Positions 8,545-18,166 of a stretch of DNA of 64,000 nt are shown here, one piece after another. The stretch is from UBA5266 sp964610025 (lineage in GTDB: Bacteria; Bacteroidota; Bacteroidia; Bacteroidales; WCHB1-69). The stretch's first letter is position 1. Every line of letters starts with the position of its first letter. The position numbers were made by a program, and so were the translations under genes. Location: assembly GCA_964610025.1 (NCBI GenBank), contig CAZSTX010000001.1, positions 1 through 64,000 of the forward strand. The letters are read 5' to 3'. The notes beneath the pieces are model-generated. The model did no database searches. It had not been told where the DNA came from and saw only the letters and a program-made list of their open reading frames with translations.

Positions 8545-10521
8545 TTAAAGCATGTGTTTGGCTAATTCGCTTAAATTAATGTTGCCTAAACTTATTTTTT
8601 TTAATTGTCCCATCATGCTGTTTGTTTTATCATCAGCATTTTTCTTCTTATTAATAGCTTGGTATTTTTTTGCAATTAGTGGTATTTGTTCTATTATTTC
8701 ATCTTTTGTTTTTCGTTCGAAATGGAGAGAGTTTAAAATAGAATTGAAATCCATAGCGGGATGGACAAACATTTTTTTTAACATTTTATAAGCGATAGCT
8801 TTGTCTATTTCTTCTTTTTTCAAAAAAGCAAATAAGTCATATAGTCGCTTGATGTCAAATGGAATATGTTTGTGTTTCCCATGCAAATGCTTTAATGTTT
8901 GACCAAAAAACACCCCTATGTATTTGGGCGAATAGTGTAGCTTGTCAACTATTTTTTTTATGAGGGGTAAATAGTTGTTTGTAAAAATATACGCATAACT
9001 ATCTTCAGGGATATCCCATACTTTTAATTGCTCATAAGATAGTGAAATTGATTGAGGAAGTGTGTTTTTTATTTTTTGAATTAAGTTGTCGTCAATAATA
9101 GTAGGTGGGCTATCGGTATCGGGATACATGCGGTCTTTTCCAGGTAGCACTCTTTTAAAGGCAGTAGTGCCATCAGCAAATGCTTTGCGTGTTTCTTTAG
9201 GTACTCCGTCAAATGCCATTAGCGAACGTTCTTCTATTACTTGTAGTGCTGTTTGTAAATCGTTTTTGTTAGTCCAAAAGATAATTTGTGCATCTTGCTC
9301 TTTTGCTTGAAGTTGCTGTTGTATCTTTTTGATAAAACAGAGGTCTAATTCATTGTTTATGTCTTCGTTGCAAACCATATTGGGAATTGCAAGACAAGCT
9401 ATTGTTTTTAAACGGTGAATGTATTCGTCGTAAAATGCTTTATTGGGTTGCGTGAAATGGGATAATAAACCTGCGAAATGAGGTAAGTTTACTGCTACAA
9501 GGCTATCGTTTTGTTTAAATGCTTTGCTGATAGGTGGATATGCTGTTGAAAAATCATTACTGTTTAATGTGATATATTGCATTTTCCAATTTTCTTTTTT
9601 AATACGTTTTTGTAGTTTTTCTTTGATAGCCAACAAAGCCCACTGTCGAAAACATTCGTTATGGCTCAATGCAGGTAGCCATTTAGTATGTGCTACTCCT
9701 TTGATTTCTATGCGTGTGCCTCCTTTACAGCTTACATTCACATCTTGGCGTCCTGTTCCTATTCCTGTGCGTACTTTTGCAGTGCTACGATTGAGAAAGC
9801 GAATGTAATTGCAAACGTCCATTACTTCTTTAGGGTGTTGCATATCAGGATAAGTAACTATTTCGACCATGGGCATTCCCATTCTATCTACACTGAAAAT
9901 GCGTCTATGTCCTTCGTCTGAAATTTTACGGCACGAATCCTCTTCGATACTTAATTGTATTAGTCGTATTTTTTTATTATTTACAATTATTTCTCCTTCT
10001 ATTCCTAATAGTGCAGTGCATTGAAATCCAGACGGCATAGAACCATCTAAATAAGGTTTTCTGCTAATATGTGTTTCGCTAACGGTATTCATTTTGCATG
10101 CTAAAGCAATTTCTAAAGCAATTGTTAAGGCTTCTTGGTTGATAGGGAAGGGCGGGCAGTCGTCAATGTCGTAGGTGCAGGCTGTTGTATTTGAAATGCG
10201 GTAAATAATTTCTTTTTTTGTTTTAAATTCCATCAGTGCCGATTCGTCATAAGTTCCTAATTCAGATAGCGTTGGACGCATGTGCCGTAATAGTTCGGCA
10301 TCGTATTGATTGAGATTTTGATAAATGCCTGCTGGGCAATGACAAAATAGTTTTTCTTTTGTCAATAGTTGTTGATGTACTTCTAATCCTACTGAAAAGC
10401 CGATGCGTTGATAGTCTATTGGGTGGGCATTTTTCAGCGCTATATAGCCAATTGATTGTTTGCTTGATTCGAAATTTTCTTTTGGATTGATAGGTTTCAC
10501 TCTATTGCGTTTAGTATTCAA
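8545..10521 (-). CDS. gatE: Glu-tRNA(Gln) amidotransferase subunit E (archaeal type)
   Basis: The 658-residue protein belongs to the GatB/GatE family and has GatE-type features. GLEVHQQL is at residues 45-52, followed by LFCHCPAG, a HMRPTLSELGTYDESA segment, DIDDCPPFP, and DGSMPSGFQCTALLG; the metal- and tRNA-binding core ends near RKAFADGTTAFKRVLPGKDRMYPDTDSPP. The length fits GatE (about 620-640 residues, with an inserted AspRS-like domain) rather than GatB (about 480). The C-terminal YqeY-like helical tail is present. GatE phosphorylates and amidates Glu on tRNA-Gln. The start is uncertain: a TTG at 10521, or a GTG seven codons later; both leave an N-terminal extension ahead of the conserved core. 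It is 38 bases downstream of alaS. Confidence 0.92.
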   Translation of the reverse strand: MNTKRNRVKPINPKENFESSKQSIGYIALKNAHPIDYQRIGFSVGLEVHQQLLTKEKLFCHCPAGIYQNLNQYDAELLRHMRPTLSELGTYDESALMEFKTKKEIIYRISNTTACTYDIDDCPPFPINQEALTIALEIALACKMNTVSETHISRKPYLDGSMPSGFQCTALLGIEGEIIVNNKKIRLIQLSIEEDSCRKISDEGHRRIFSVDRMGMPMVEIVTYPDMQHPKEVMDVCNYIRFLNRSTAKVRTGIGTGRQDVNVSCKGGTRIEIKGVAHTKWLPALSHNECFRQWALLAIKEKLQKRIKKENWKMQYITLNSNDFSTAYPPISKAFKQNDSLVAVNLPHFAGLLSHFTQPNKAFYDEYIHRLKTIACLAIPNMVCNEDINNELDLCFIKKIQQQLQAKEQDAQIIFWTNKNDLQTALQVIEERSLMAFDGVPKETRKAFADGTTAFKRVLPGKDRMYPDTDSPPTIIDDNLIQKIKNTLPQSISLSYEQLKVWDIPEDSYAYIFTNNYLPLIKKIVDKLHYSPKYIGVFFGQTLKHLHGKHKHIPFDIKRLYDLFAFLKKEEIDKAIAYKMLKKMFVHPAMDFNSILNSLHFERKTKDEIIEQIPLIAKKYQAINKKKNADDKTNSMMGQLKKISLGNINLSELAKHML

Positions 10522-10559
10522 TTGTTAAAATGGTGAAGTTGTTAGTTGTATAATATTAT

Positions 10560-13172
10560 TTATTGTTTAGATATGATTTCTATAATTTTTTCTACTGCTA
10601 TTTTTAGTCCCTCGGGATTTTTACCTCCTGCTGTGGCAAGTGTAGGTTGTCCACCGCCGCCACCTTGAATGAGTGGAGCAATTTCGCGTACTAATAGGGT
10701 AGCATTATAGCCTTTTTCTATCATATTATCAGATAAAGCTATAATAATATTTGCCTTTCCTTCTACATTACTTCCAAAGAGTATCAATGTGTCTTGCAAG
10801 CTGTTTTTTAATTGATAAGCTGCATTTTTAAGAAGTTCAGACGACATATTGTTGATGGATTGCAAAATATTGATGCCATTAATAGTAATCATTTCTTTTT
10901 TTACTTGATTTACAAAATTAATGGTTTTTTCTTGTTCTAATACTTCGATAGTTTTACGGTAGTTTTCTAACTCTTGTGTTATTTTTTTTACAGCAGGAAT
11001 GACTTGTGGAGCATTGAGCATTTCTTTTATTTCTTCTATTTGCTGTTGATAGTGGCGAATGTAGTCTTCTGCATTTTTGCCACTTACCGCTTCGATACGC
11101 CGTATGCCGGCTGCAATAGCACTTTCGCTGATGATTTTTACTAATCCTATATTGCCTGTAGCCGATGTGTGGGTGCCACCACAAAGCTCTATCGAGTCGC
11201 CAAATTGTATTACTCTGACTGTATTACCGTATTTTTCGCCAAATAATGCAATTGCATCCAACGATTTAGCTGCATCTATTGATATGTTTCTAAGTTCTTT
11301 TAAAAGAATGTTTTCTCTTACTAAATCGTTGACAAGGTTTTCTACTCTTTCTAATTCTTCGTTGCTGACTTTTGAAAAATGGGAAAAATCGAAACGTAAT
11401 CGTTCATGATTTACCAATGAACCTTTTTGCTCGACATGTGTACCTAATACTTTACGCAAGGCATAATGTATTAAATGCGTAGCAGTATGGTTGTTTTGTG
11501 TAGCCATGCGTGTTTCTATATTTACTTTTGCAACGAATGTATTTTCTGTATTTTCAGGAAGAGTAGGAGCTATGTGTAGTGTTAAATTGTTTTCTTTGAT
11601 AGTGTTGATAATAGTAATTTTTTCGTTGGCATTTTCCAATGTGCCACTGTCGCCTACTTGCCCTCCGGCTTCGGCATAGAAAGGTGTTTTGTTGAGTACT
11701 AATTGGTAGAATTGTTTTCCTTTTACTTTTACTAATCTGTATTTTATTATTTTACATTCATATTCTAAAGTGTCGTAACCAATAAATTCGGTTTGCGAAG
11801 CATTAGGAATTACTTCTTGCCAATCGTCTGTTTGCAAGGTAGCTACAGCACGTGAACGGTCTTTTTGTGCTTGCAATCCTTCATGGAAAGTTTGCATATC
11901 GACACTATAACCTTTTTCTTTTGCCATAAGCTGTGTTAAATCGATAGGAAAACCGTAGGTGTCGAAAAGTTCAAAAGCAAAATTGCCATTAATAACCGTA
12001 TCGGTGGTATGTGATTGTATGTAGTGTTCAAACTTTTGGATACCTTGCGATAAAGTTCGCAAAAATGATTGTTCTTCTTCTAATAATACTTTGATAATTA
12101 GCTCTTGTTGTAGTTGTAATTCTGGAAAATGTGTCCCCATTGTTTTTACTAAGGTAGGGACTAATGTTGCAAGAAAAGCTTTATCAAAGTTTAAAAAAGT
12201 AAAGCCATAACGTACAGCACGTCTTAAAATACGGCGTACGACATAACCGGCTCCTGTATTAGAGGGGAGTTGCCCATCGGCAATAGTGAAGCAAACAGCT
12301 CGTAAGTGGTCTGCAATTACACGCATAGCGATATCGCAATCTTTGTTGTTACCATAGTTTTTTTGTGATAAAGAGGCAATTTTTTGAATGAGTGTTTGAA
12401 ATATATCGGTGTCATAATTCGATTGTTTGTTTTGCAGTATCATACACAAGCGTTCTAATCCCATGCCTGTATCTACGTAATTATGGGCAAGTGGCATTAA
12501 GCTGCCGTTAGCTTGACGATTGTATTGGATGAAAACTAAATTCCATATTTCGATTACTAAGGGGTGGTCTTTATTGACTAATTCTTTGCCCGATATTTTC
12601 TTTTTTTCTTCTTCTGAGCGTATGTCTACGTGTATTTCTGAACAAGGACCACAAGGACCTGTATCGCCCATTTCCCAGAAATTATCTTTTTTAGTTCCAA
12701 ACAATATTTTATCTTTTGGCAGTATTGTTTCCCAAATTTGATAAGATTCCTTGTCTTTTTCTGTTCCGTCTTTAACATCGCCACCAAAAACGGTAACGTA
12801 TAGGTTTTGTGGCGATATTTTAAATGTTTCTGTTAGTAATTCCCATGCCCACTCGATAGCTTCTTTTTTAAAATAATCGCCAAACGACCAATTGCCAAGC
12901 ATTTCGAACATGGTGTGATGGTAGGTGTCTCTTCCAACTTCTTCTAAATCGTTGTGTTTCCCAGAAACTCGCAAGCATTTTTGACTATTGGCTATGCGAT
13001 CGTATTGTGGTAAAGTGTTTCCTAAAAAAACATCTTTAAAACGATTCATACCTGCATTTGTGAACATTAAACTTGGGTCGTTTTTAACGATAATAGAGTC
13101 AGAAGGGATAATCTGATGGCGTTTTTTTTCAAAAAAATCTAAAAATGTCTTACGTATTTCACTTGCAATCAT
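10560..13172 (-). CDS. alaS: Alanyl-tRNA synthetase
   Basis: This full-length 870-residue AlaRS begins MIASEIRKTFLDFFE, with class II motif 1 in FTNAGMNRFKDVF and the GDTGPCGPCSEIH segment near residue 170. The editing domain has the zinc ligands HTATHLIH near residue 560 and CGGTH near residue 664. The C-terminal Gly-rich GGGGGQPTLATAGG ends the oligomerisation domain. It charges tRNA-Ala and hydrolyses misacylated Ser/Gly-tRNA(Ala). It heads an apparent operon with gatE and gatD, so two translation-fidelity functions may be co-expressed. A -7 promoter element lies 29 bases upstream. Confidence 0.97.
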   Translation of the reverse strand: MIASEIRKTFLDFFEKKRHQIIPSDSIIVKNDPSLMFTNAGMNRFKDVFLGNTLPQYDRIANSQKCLRVSGKHNDLEEVGRDTYHHTMFEMLGNWSFGDYFKKEAIEWAWELLTETFKISPQNLYVTVFGGDVKDGTEKDKESYQIWETILPKDKILFGTKKDNFWEMGDTGPCGPCSEIHVDIRSEEEKKKISGKELVNKDHPLVIEIWNLVFIQYNRQANGSLMPLAHNYVDTGMGLERLCMILQNKQSNYDTDIFQTLIQKIASLSQKNYGNNKDCDIAMRVIADHLRAVCFTIADGQLPSNTGAGYVVRRILRRAVRYGFTFLNFDKAFLATLVPTLVKTMGTHFPELQLQQELIIKVLLEEEQSFLRTLSQGIQKFEHYIQSHTTDTVINGNFAFELFDTYGFPIDLTQLMAKEKGYSVDMQTFHEGLQAQKDRSRAVATLQTDDWQEVIPNASQTEFIGYDTLEYECKIIKYRLVKVKGKQFYQLVLNKTPFYAEAGGQVGDSGTLENANEKITIINTIKENNLTLHIAPTLPENTENTFVAKVNIETRMATQNNHTATHLIHYALRKVLGTHVEQKGSLVNHERLRFDFSHFSKVSNEELERVENLVNDLVRENILLKELRNISIDAAKSLDAIALFGEKYGNTVRVIQFGDSIELCGGTHTSATGNIGLVKIISESAIAAGIRRIEAVSGKNAEDYIRHYQQQIEEIKEMLNAPQVIPAVKKITQELENYRKTIEVLEQEKTINFVNQVKKEMITINGINILQSINNMSSELLKNAAYQLKNSLQDTLILFGSNVEGKANIIIALSDNMIEKGYNATLLVREIAPLIQGGGGGQPTLATAGGKNPEGLKIAVEKIIEIISKQ

Positions 13173-13200
13173 AGATGTCTATATTCTTTATTAGAATTTA

Positions 13201-13208
13201 CAAAAATA
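13201..13208 (-). promoter_or_regulatory. Bacteroidota -7 promoter element for alaS-gatE-gatD
   Basis: Read on the minus strand this is TATTTTTG (TAnnTTTG), 28 bases before the alaS ATG. It is a motif match only. Confidence 0.5.
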
Positions 13209-13441
13209 CATAAAATTGCTTCATTTTAGAATGATTTTATAAGCAAATACAGTATTTTCGTTTTTATTTGATTTTATAAATTTGAAAAAGATAGAATTTA
13301 TTTTGGTGTAAGTTATTTTTTCTGTCTGATAGAAAACAAATATATTGGCTTGTATTATAAAGCAGTTATAATATTATAAAGGCTTCATCATGATTTGTAA
13401 AAAATAATATGAAACATTAGTGGGTAATGAAAGATTTTTAC

Positions 13442-13449
13442 TATCTTTG
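13442..13449 (+). promoter_or_regulatory. Bacteroidota -7 promoter element (TATCTTTG)
   Basis: A TAnnTTTG match lies 29 bases before the GTG start of the large T9SS cargo gene. It supports that start and independent transcription. Confidence 0.5.
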
Positions 13450-13478
13450 CTTTATTATTTTTAATCTAATTTTTTATA

Positions 13479-16400
13479 GTGCATTGTAATCGTTATTTTA
13501 TTTTATTACTTTTATATACAGCTTTTTGTATGTCTGCGTTTTCTCAGATAAGCAAATGGGATGGAAGTGTGCAGCGTTGGACAAGAGGCAATGGAAGTGA
13601 AAATAATCCATACTTTATTGATAGTGCTTCTCAATTGGCTTATTTGGCTCAGAGTGTTAATGCTGGAATAATTTATGCCGATACTTTTTTTGAGTTAACA
13701 ACCAATATTGATTTAGATAGTTTGAATTGGACACCAATTGGTTATACTGCTAATGAGTTTTATATTGGAAATTTTAATGGTAATAATTATAGCATTTATA
13801 ATCTTCACTGTAAAGATACATCTTATCGTTTTGGTATAGTTTATAGTGGATTGTTTGGTTATGTTTTAGATGCTAAAATTAGCAATGTAAATATAAAAGG
13901 AAACACAGTAATATTATCTTCATTTTCAACTTCTTATAATTTTTACGCAGGTGGAATCGCGGCTTATGCTTTCGCTTCTGAGATTGAGAATTGTAGTTTT
14001 GAAGGTTGTATTTCTACTTATGCTGTTACGTCTATTGCTTATGTAGGGGGCATATTGGGGTTTTCTGCATCTGCTACTAATATCATTCATTGCCATAACA
14101 AAGGAAAAATATTTTCTTCTTCTTTGAATACCGCTTATGGTGGAGGTATATTGGCTGATTGTGATAATGGTTCGCCTCTCATACAATATTGTTGTAATGA
14201 TGGTTATGTGTATGTTACAGCTTATAAATATGTTTATGCAGGTGGAATAATAGCAAGACTTAATTATAATGCATCAATTGAAGGTTGTTTTAACGCTGGA
14301 ATTATTGAAACCTATTCTAATTCTTATGCTTACACTGGTGGTCTGGTAGGATTGGGTAATAATTGTCTTATTAATGAATCGTATAATGATGCAGCTGTCT
14401 ATGCAGTAGCTTACGATTATGCTTATGCAGGTGGAATAATAGGTTTTACAGAGCATACTTCTTCTATTTCAAATGTTTATAATAAAGGGAATGTCTTATC
14501 TAATTCGTACTATTACAAATCTTATGTAGGAGGAATAATTGGTAATGTACATAATTATTCCTATATGCCAACCATTTTAAAATCGTGTTATAATGTAGGA
14601 TATTTATATTCAATATCATCTAAAACAGCTTTTTTAGGAGGAATATGTGGAGAGATAACTATTAATATTACCATTAATAATGCCTATTGTTTGCAAACAC
14701 CATTTTTTTATCCTACTAATCAAAGTGGAAAAATGGTAGATTGTTCTTTTTTATGTTCACAACAGGCTGTCGATTCTTTAAATCAAGAAGATAAAGTGTG
14801 GTTGTTTGATGATGCTCTGTTAAACGATGGCTATCCATTGCTGAAAAACGCAGGAAGAAGTTTTGTAGTAACAAATCCTCCCATTGTGCAATCAATGAGC
14901 GTTGTTTTAGAAGGCGTTGCTATTCGTCGCTCACATGCAATATTAAAAAAAGGTTTTGCTTATAAAAAACATCAGGACATTAATTTCACGTATATTTCAA
15001 TAGATAGTTCCCATAGTTTTCAAACAGTACTGAAGGATATAGTAGCCGATACTCTTTATGAATACAAAGCGTATATTGTTTTGAAAACAGATACTATTTT
15101 TGGAGCAAGTCTTTTTTTTAAGATAGGAGAAATGCAAGTGTATACCTTAGCCGCAACAGCTTTAAAAGCAAATAGTGCTTTGTTGAATGCTCGTATTGAA
15201 TATGGCGAAAATGTCGTTGTTAGTAAAGGATTTAAATGGAAAAAAGTGTTAGATGAAACAGATAATTATTTAATGGTAGACTATGCTTGTTTTTCAAGTA
15301 AATTATTTAATTTACTTTCTAATACCGATTATGTATGCCAAGCTTTTGTCGTTACCTCATTAGATACGATATACGCTAATAGCGTTTATTTTAAGACACA
15401 ACTTCAACAATCAGTGGTAGAAACAAATCTTGCAACGGCTATTTCGCCTTATTCAGCTATTTTGAGTGCTTATATCCAGTATGGAGACGATACTATTGTT
15501 AAAAAAGGATTTGAATGGAAAGAAGAGTCAAGCTATAAAACAAATATTGTTTATGTAAATGACACATCTTTTTCTTTTGTTTTAAACGATTTATCTTCAA
15601 ATGAAAATTATTTATACCGTTCTTTTATTATAACTACTACCGATACTATTTTTGGAAATGAATTGGCATTTAAGACTTTACGTTCTTGTAGTTTAATCAC
15701 ACATCCAGCTACTTCGGTAGCAATGTGTGCTGCTGTGCTAAATGGACATATCAGTGTGTGCGATGAAAATGTGTATATGCAAGGATTTTTATGGCGTGCT
15801 GTTGATGATACGAGTGAGCAAATAATACAAAACTATGGCATTGATATTTCAGACACTCTTTATGAATTATCGCCTCAAACGAATTATGTTTATTGTGTTT
15901 TTTTAATTACTAATAATGGTGTTTTTTATGGTAATTTAGAATATTTTACAACATTAAACTATTCTTTTAAAGTTACCACAATAGAAGCAAGTGATATAGG
16001 AGCTACAACTGCGGTTTTGCATGGGCAGGTAGTTTATGGTAAAGAAAATGTATTAATGCAAGGCTTTGAATACAAAGAAAAATCGTCTGAAAACTATATG
16101 ATAGTAAAAGTAGACGGAAACAATATGGTAGATACACTGAACAATTTAAAACCATTGACAGATTACCAATTTCGAGCTTTTGTTATGATAGCCCAAGGAG
16201 TTGTTTATGGTGAAACCTTGTCGTTTTCTACTTTAGAAGATACTAAAATAAATGAAATAATTACTAATAATCCATTGTGTTTTTATCCTAATCCTGTCGA
16301 AGATAAATTGTATTTAGTATTTGACAATGATAGTCTTATAAATGCTAAACTTGAAATAGTTGATATGTATGGCAAATCGTATTATCATCAACTCTTAACA

Positions 16401-16508
16401 TCGAAAAATATGCTTATTAACTTGGATAAGTTTCCAAAAGGTTTTTATATATTGACAGTCAAAAAAGATAGTTTAATTCAACAATCATATAAATTTATTA
16501 AAAAATAA
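13479..16508 (+). CDS. Large secreted T9SS cargo protein with GLUG-like repeats
   Basis: The 1009-residue protein has a signal peptide (about residues 1-22, ending AFSQ). Residues about 30-430 hold repeats of the GLUG type: an opening like NGSENNPYFIDSASQLAYLA and recurrent YAGGI or YVGGI turns followed by SYN-type segments. Residues about 465-915 hold repeated beta-sandwich units of about 90 residues, each with a pattern like GFKWK...Y...L...Y.FRAF...D.I.G. The last 80 residues (FYPNPVEDKLYLVF to the end) form a T9SS type A sorting domain. It is predicted to be exported through the T9SS and anchored at the cell surface. The ligand is unknown; GLUG proteins are often adhesins or glycan-associated. 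The GTG start fits the signal peptide. Confidence 0.85.
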   Translation: MHCNRYFILLLLYTAFCMSAFSQISKWDGSVQRWTRGNGSENNPYFIDSASQLAYLAQSVNAGIIYADTFFELTTNIDLDSLNWTPIGYTANEFYIGNFNGNNYSIYNLHCKDTSYRFGIVYSGLFGYVLDAKISNVNIKGNTVILSSFSTSYNFYAGGIAAYAFASEIENCSFEGCISTYAVTSIAYVGGILGFSASATNIIHCHNKGKIFSSSLNTAYGGGILADCDNGSPLIQYCCNDGYVYVTAYKYVYAGGIIARLNYNASIEGCFNAGIIETYSNSYAYTGGLVGLGNNCLINESYNDAAVYAVAYDYAYAGGIIGFTEHTSSISNVYNKGNVLSNSYYYKSYVGGIIGNVHNYSYMPTILKSCYNVGYLYSISSKTAFLGGICGEITINITINNAYCLQTPFFYPTNQSGKMVDCSFLCSQQAVDSLNQEDKVWLFDDALLNDGYPLLKNAGRSFVVTNPPIVQSMSVVLEGVAIRRSHAILKKGFAYKKHQDINFTYISIDSSHSFQTVLKDIVADTLYEYKAYIVLKTDTIFGASLFFKIGEMQVYTLAATALKANSALLNARIEYGENVVVSKGFKWKKVLDETDNYLMVDYACFSSKLFNLLSNTDYVCQAFVVTSLDTIYANSVYFKTQLQQSVVETNLATAISPYSAILSAYIQYGDDTIVKKGFEWKEESSYKTNIVYVNDTSFSFVLNDLSSNENYLYRSFIITTTDTIFGNELAFKTLRSCSLITHPATSVAMCAAVLNGHISVCDENVYMQGFLWRAVDDTSEQIIQNYGIDISDTLYELSPQTNYVYCVFLITNNGVFYGNLEYFTTLNYSFKVTTIEASDIGATTAVLHGQVVYGKENVLMQGFEYKEKSSENYMIVKVDGNNMVDTLNNLKPLTDYQFRAFVMIAQGVVYGETLSFSTLEDTKINEIITNNPLCFYPNPVEDKLYLVFDNDSLINAKLEIVDMYGKSYYHQLLTSKNMLINLDKFPKGFYILTVKKDSLIQQSYKFIKK

Positions 16509-16516
16509 ATTGTCAA

Positions 16517-17632
16517 ATGAATACAACATCATCGAATTTGTATTATACACTCTTACTGTCTCAACTGCCAAACATAGGCAATATTACAGCAAGAAAATTG
16601 ATTACAGAATGTGGTAGTGCAGAGGCAGTATTGAAAGAAAAAAAAGAAAAACTTATTTTGATTGGAGGTGTTGGATTTAAGGTAGTTGAAAGTATTCGAA
16701 ATATTTCAGCAGCGACTTACAAAAAAGTAGAACAAGAAATTGATTTTATTAAGCAACATAACATAACAACTTATATTGTAACGGAACCAAATTATCCGAA
16801 GCGGCTACGTCATTGTATTGATGCTCCTATTTTACTTTTTGGAAAAGGGGCAATTGATTTTGATGTTCCAAAAGTATTAGCTATTGTTGGAACTAGAAAA
16901 GCTGATAACTATGGACTTAGTACTACCAAACAAATAGTTGCTGATTTATTACAATTAGATGTTTTAATAGTGAGTGGTTTAGCGTATGGAATAGATACAG
17001 TTGCTCACGAAGCAGCTTTGCATCATAATTTGCAAACAATAGGAGTGTTAGGGCACGGCTTGCATATGTTGTATCCTAATAAAAATAAAAAAACAGCTTC
17101 TCGTATGCTTAACAAAGGAGGAATTATTACAGAGTATTGGAGCGATATAGGTCCTGATCCTCAAAATTTTCCTGTAAGAAATAGAATTATTGCTGGATTG
17201 TCTGATGCTATTGTTGTTGTTGAAGCATGTCAAGAAGGAGGAGCATTGATTACAGCCAATTTAGCATTTTCGTATGATAGAGATGTGTTTGCAGTGCCTG
17301 GCAAGATAGGAGATAAACTTTCTATAGGGTGTAATAATTTGATTAAAAGCAATAAAGCAGCTCTTATAACATCAGCTAACGATATTATAGAAATGATGCG
17401 ATGGGAGACGGGCAATACAAGCAAAAAGAGCCGTCAAGAAAAATTGTTTTTTGATTTAGACGAAGATGAAAAGCAAATTATAGCTATTATTCAGCAAAAT
17501 AATGAAATAGATATTGATGTGTTGACAAGTAAAATAAATATGCCTATTTCACGTTTAACAGCATTATTGCTTTCTCTTGAATGTAAGTCATACATAGAGT
17601 GTTTGCCAGGGAAGCGATACATAATTATTTAA
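16517..17632 (+). CDS. dprA: DNA-processing protein DprA
   Basis: The 371-residue protein has the DprA/Smf arrangement. An N-terminal SAM-like helical domain (about 1-75) is followed by the Rossmann-type domain with VGTRKADNYG near residue 121, VSGLAYGIDTVAHEAAL near residue 152, NRIIAGLSDAIVVVEA near residue 220 and GCNNLIK near residue 270. A C-terminal winged-helix region (about 310-371) ends it. DprA loads RecA on incoming single-stranded DNA during transformation. It starts 8 bases after the T9SS cargo gene, and its stop codon overlaps a possible start of the next gene, so the three may be co-transcribed. Confidence 0.95.
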   Translation: MNTTSSNLYYTLLLSQLPNIGNITARKLITECGSAEAVLKEKKEKLILIGGVGFKVVESIRNISAATYKKVEQEIDFIKQHNITTYIVTEPNYPKRLRHCIDAPILLFGKGAIDFDVPKVLAIVGTRKADNYGLSTTKQIVADLLQLDVLIVSGLAYGIDTVAHEAALHHNLQTIGVLGHGLHMLYPNKNKKTASRMLNKGGIITEYWSDIGPDPQNFPVRNRIIAGLSDAIVVVEACQEGGALITANLAFSYDRDVFAVPGKIGDKLSIGCNNLIKSNKAALITSANDIIEMMRWETGNTSKKSRQEKLFFDLDEDEKQIIAIIQQNNEIDIDVLTSKINMPISRLTALLLSLECKSYIECLPGKRYIII

Positions 17633-17658
17633 TGACTATTTCTTATAAAAGAATAATA

Positions 17659-18108
17659 ATGAAAACTAAAAAAATAAAATTTTATCTAATTAAGTTATTG
17701 ATAACTTCTTTTTCGGTCTTATTTGCGGCTTGGATTTTGCAAAGCGGTATTCATATTCAGGAGCCACGTATTTTTACTGCTGTAGTCGTAGGGCTTGTTT
17801 TAATATTGTTAAATACTTTTCTCCGCCCTCTGTTGATAAGCATGACCATCCCTTTAACTATTTTTTCTTTTGGATTTTTTCTTCTCATTATTAATGCTAT
17901 TGTTATTAAATTGATTGATTTTATTTTGCCGGGTTTTACTGTTGATAGTTTTTTATGGGCAATGTTATATGGAATAATCGTTTCGTTTACAAGCTCTTTA
18001 ATAGAAATTTTTGGAAATATAAAAATTATACGCTATCATCATAAAACTATGTATGATAATAAAAATGACGACGACGACGATGAGTTTACTCCTTACGAAG
18101 AAGTGTAA
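17659..18108 (+). CDS. Phage-holin-4 superfamily (YvlD-like) membrane protein
   Basis: The 149-residue protein has four hydrophobic helices and the conserved pattern LLITSFSVLFAAWIL...NTFLRPLL near the start, plus IDFILPGFTVDSFLWAMLYGIIVS. This is typical of the small membrane family often labelled phage holin family 4 or YvlD, whose role is unknown; no phage genes are nearby. The hydrophilic tail ends in an Asp-rich run (NDDDDDEFTP). The ATG at 17659 matches the family N-terminus better than an upstream ATG at 17632 that overlaps the dprA stop codon. Confidence 0.8.
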   Translation: MKTKKIKFYLIKLLITSFSVLFAAWILQSGIHIQEPRIFTAVVVGLVLILLNTFLRPLLISMTIPLTIFSFGFFLLIINAIVIKLIDFILPGFTVDSFLWAMLYGIIVSFTSSLIEIFGNIKIIRYHHKTMYDNKNDDDDDEFTPYEEV

Positions 18109-18117
18109 TAAAAAAAA

Positions 18118-18145
18118 GTAAGCTGCTTTTGTTTAAGCAGCTTAC
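18118..18145. terminator. Bidirectional hairpin between converging genes
   Basis: An 11-bp perfect inverted repeat (GTAAGCTGCTT and AAGCAGCTTAC) has a 6-base loop. It is preceded by an A-run, so read on the minus strand it ends in a T-run. It lies between the YvlD-like gene and hydG and probably terminates both. Confidence 0.75.
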
Positions 18146-18166
18146 TCACATAATAACATAATAATT

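Larger units (their letters stand above)
13173..13478. other. Divergent intergenic region between alaS and a T9SS cargo gene
   Basis: This AT-rich spacer of 306 bases between divergent genes contains a -7 element toward each side (13201-13208 minus, 13442-13449 plus). No RNA gene, hairpin or short gene was seen in the remainder. Confidence 0.6.

Noticed and set aside
8552..9921. Several plus-strand frames of 74-94 residues
   Set aside because: They are shadows of the well-supported gatE gene on the other strand.
17659..18108. A phage holin marking a prophage
   Set aside because: The family name is historical; no phage genes, integrase or attachment sites are nearby, and it follows dprA.
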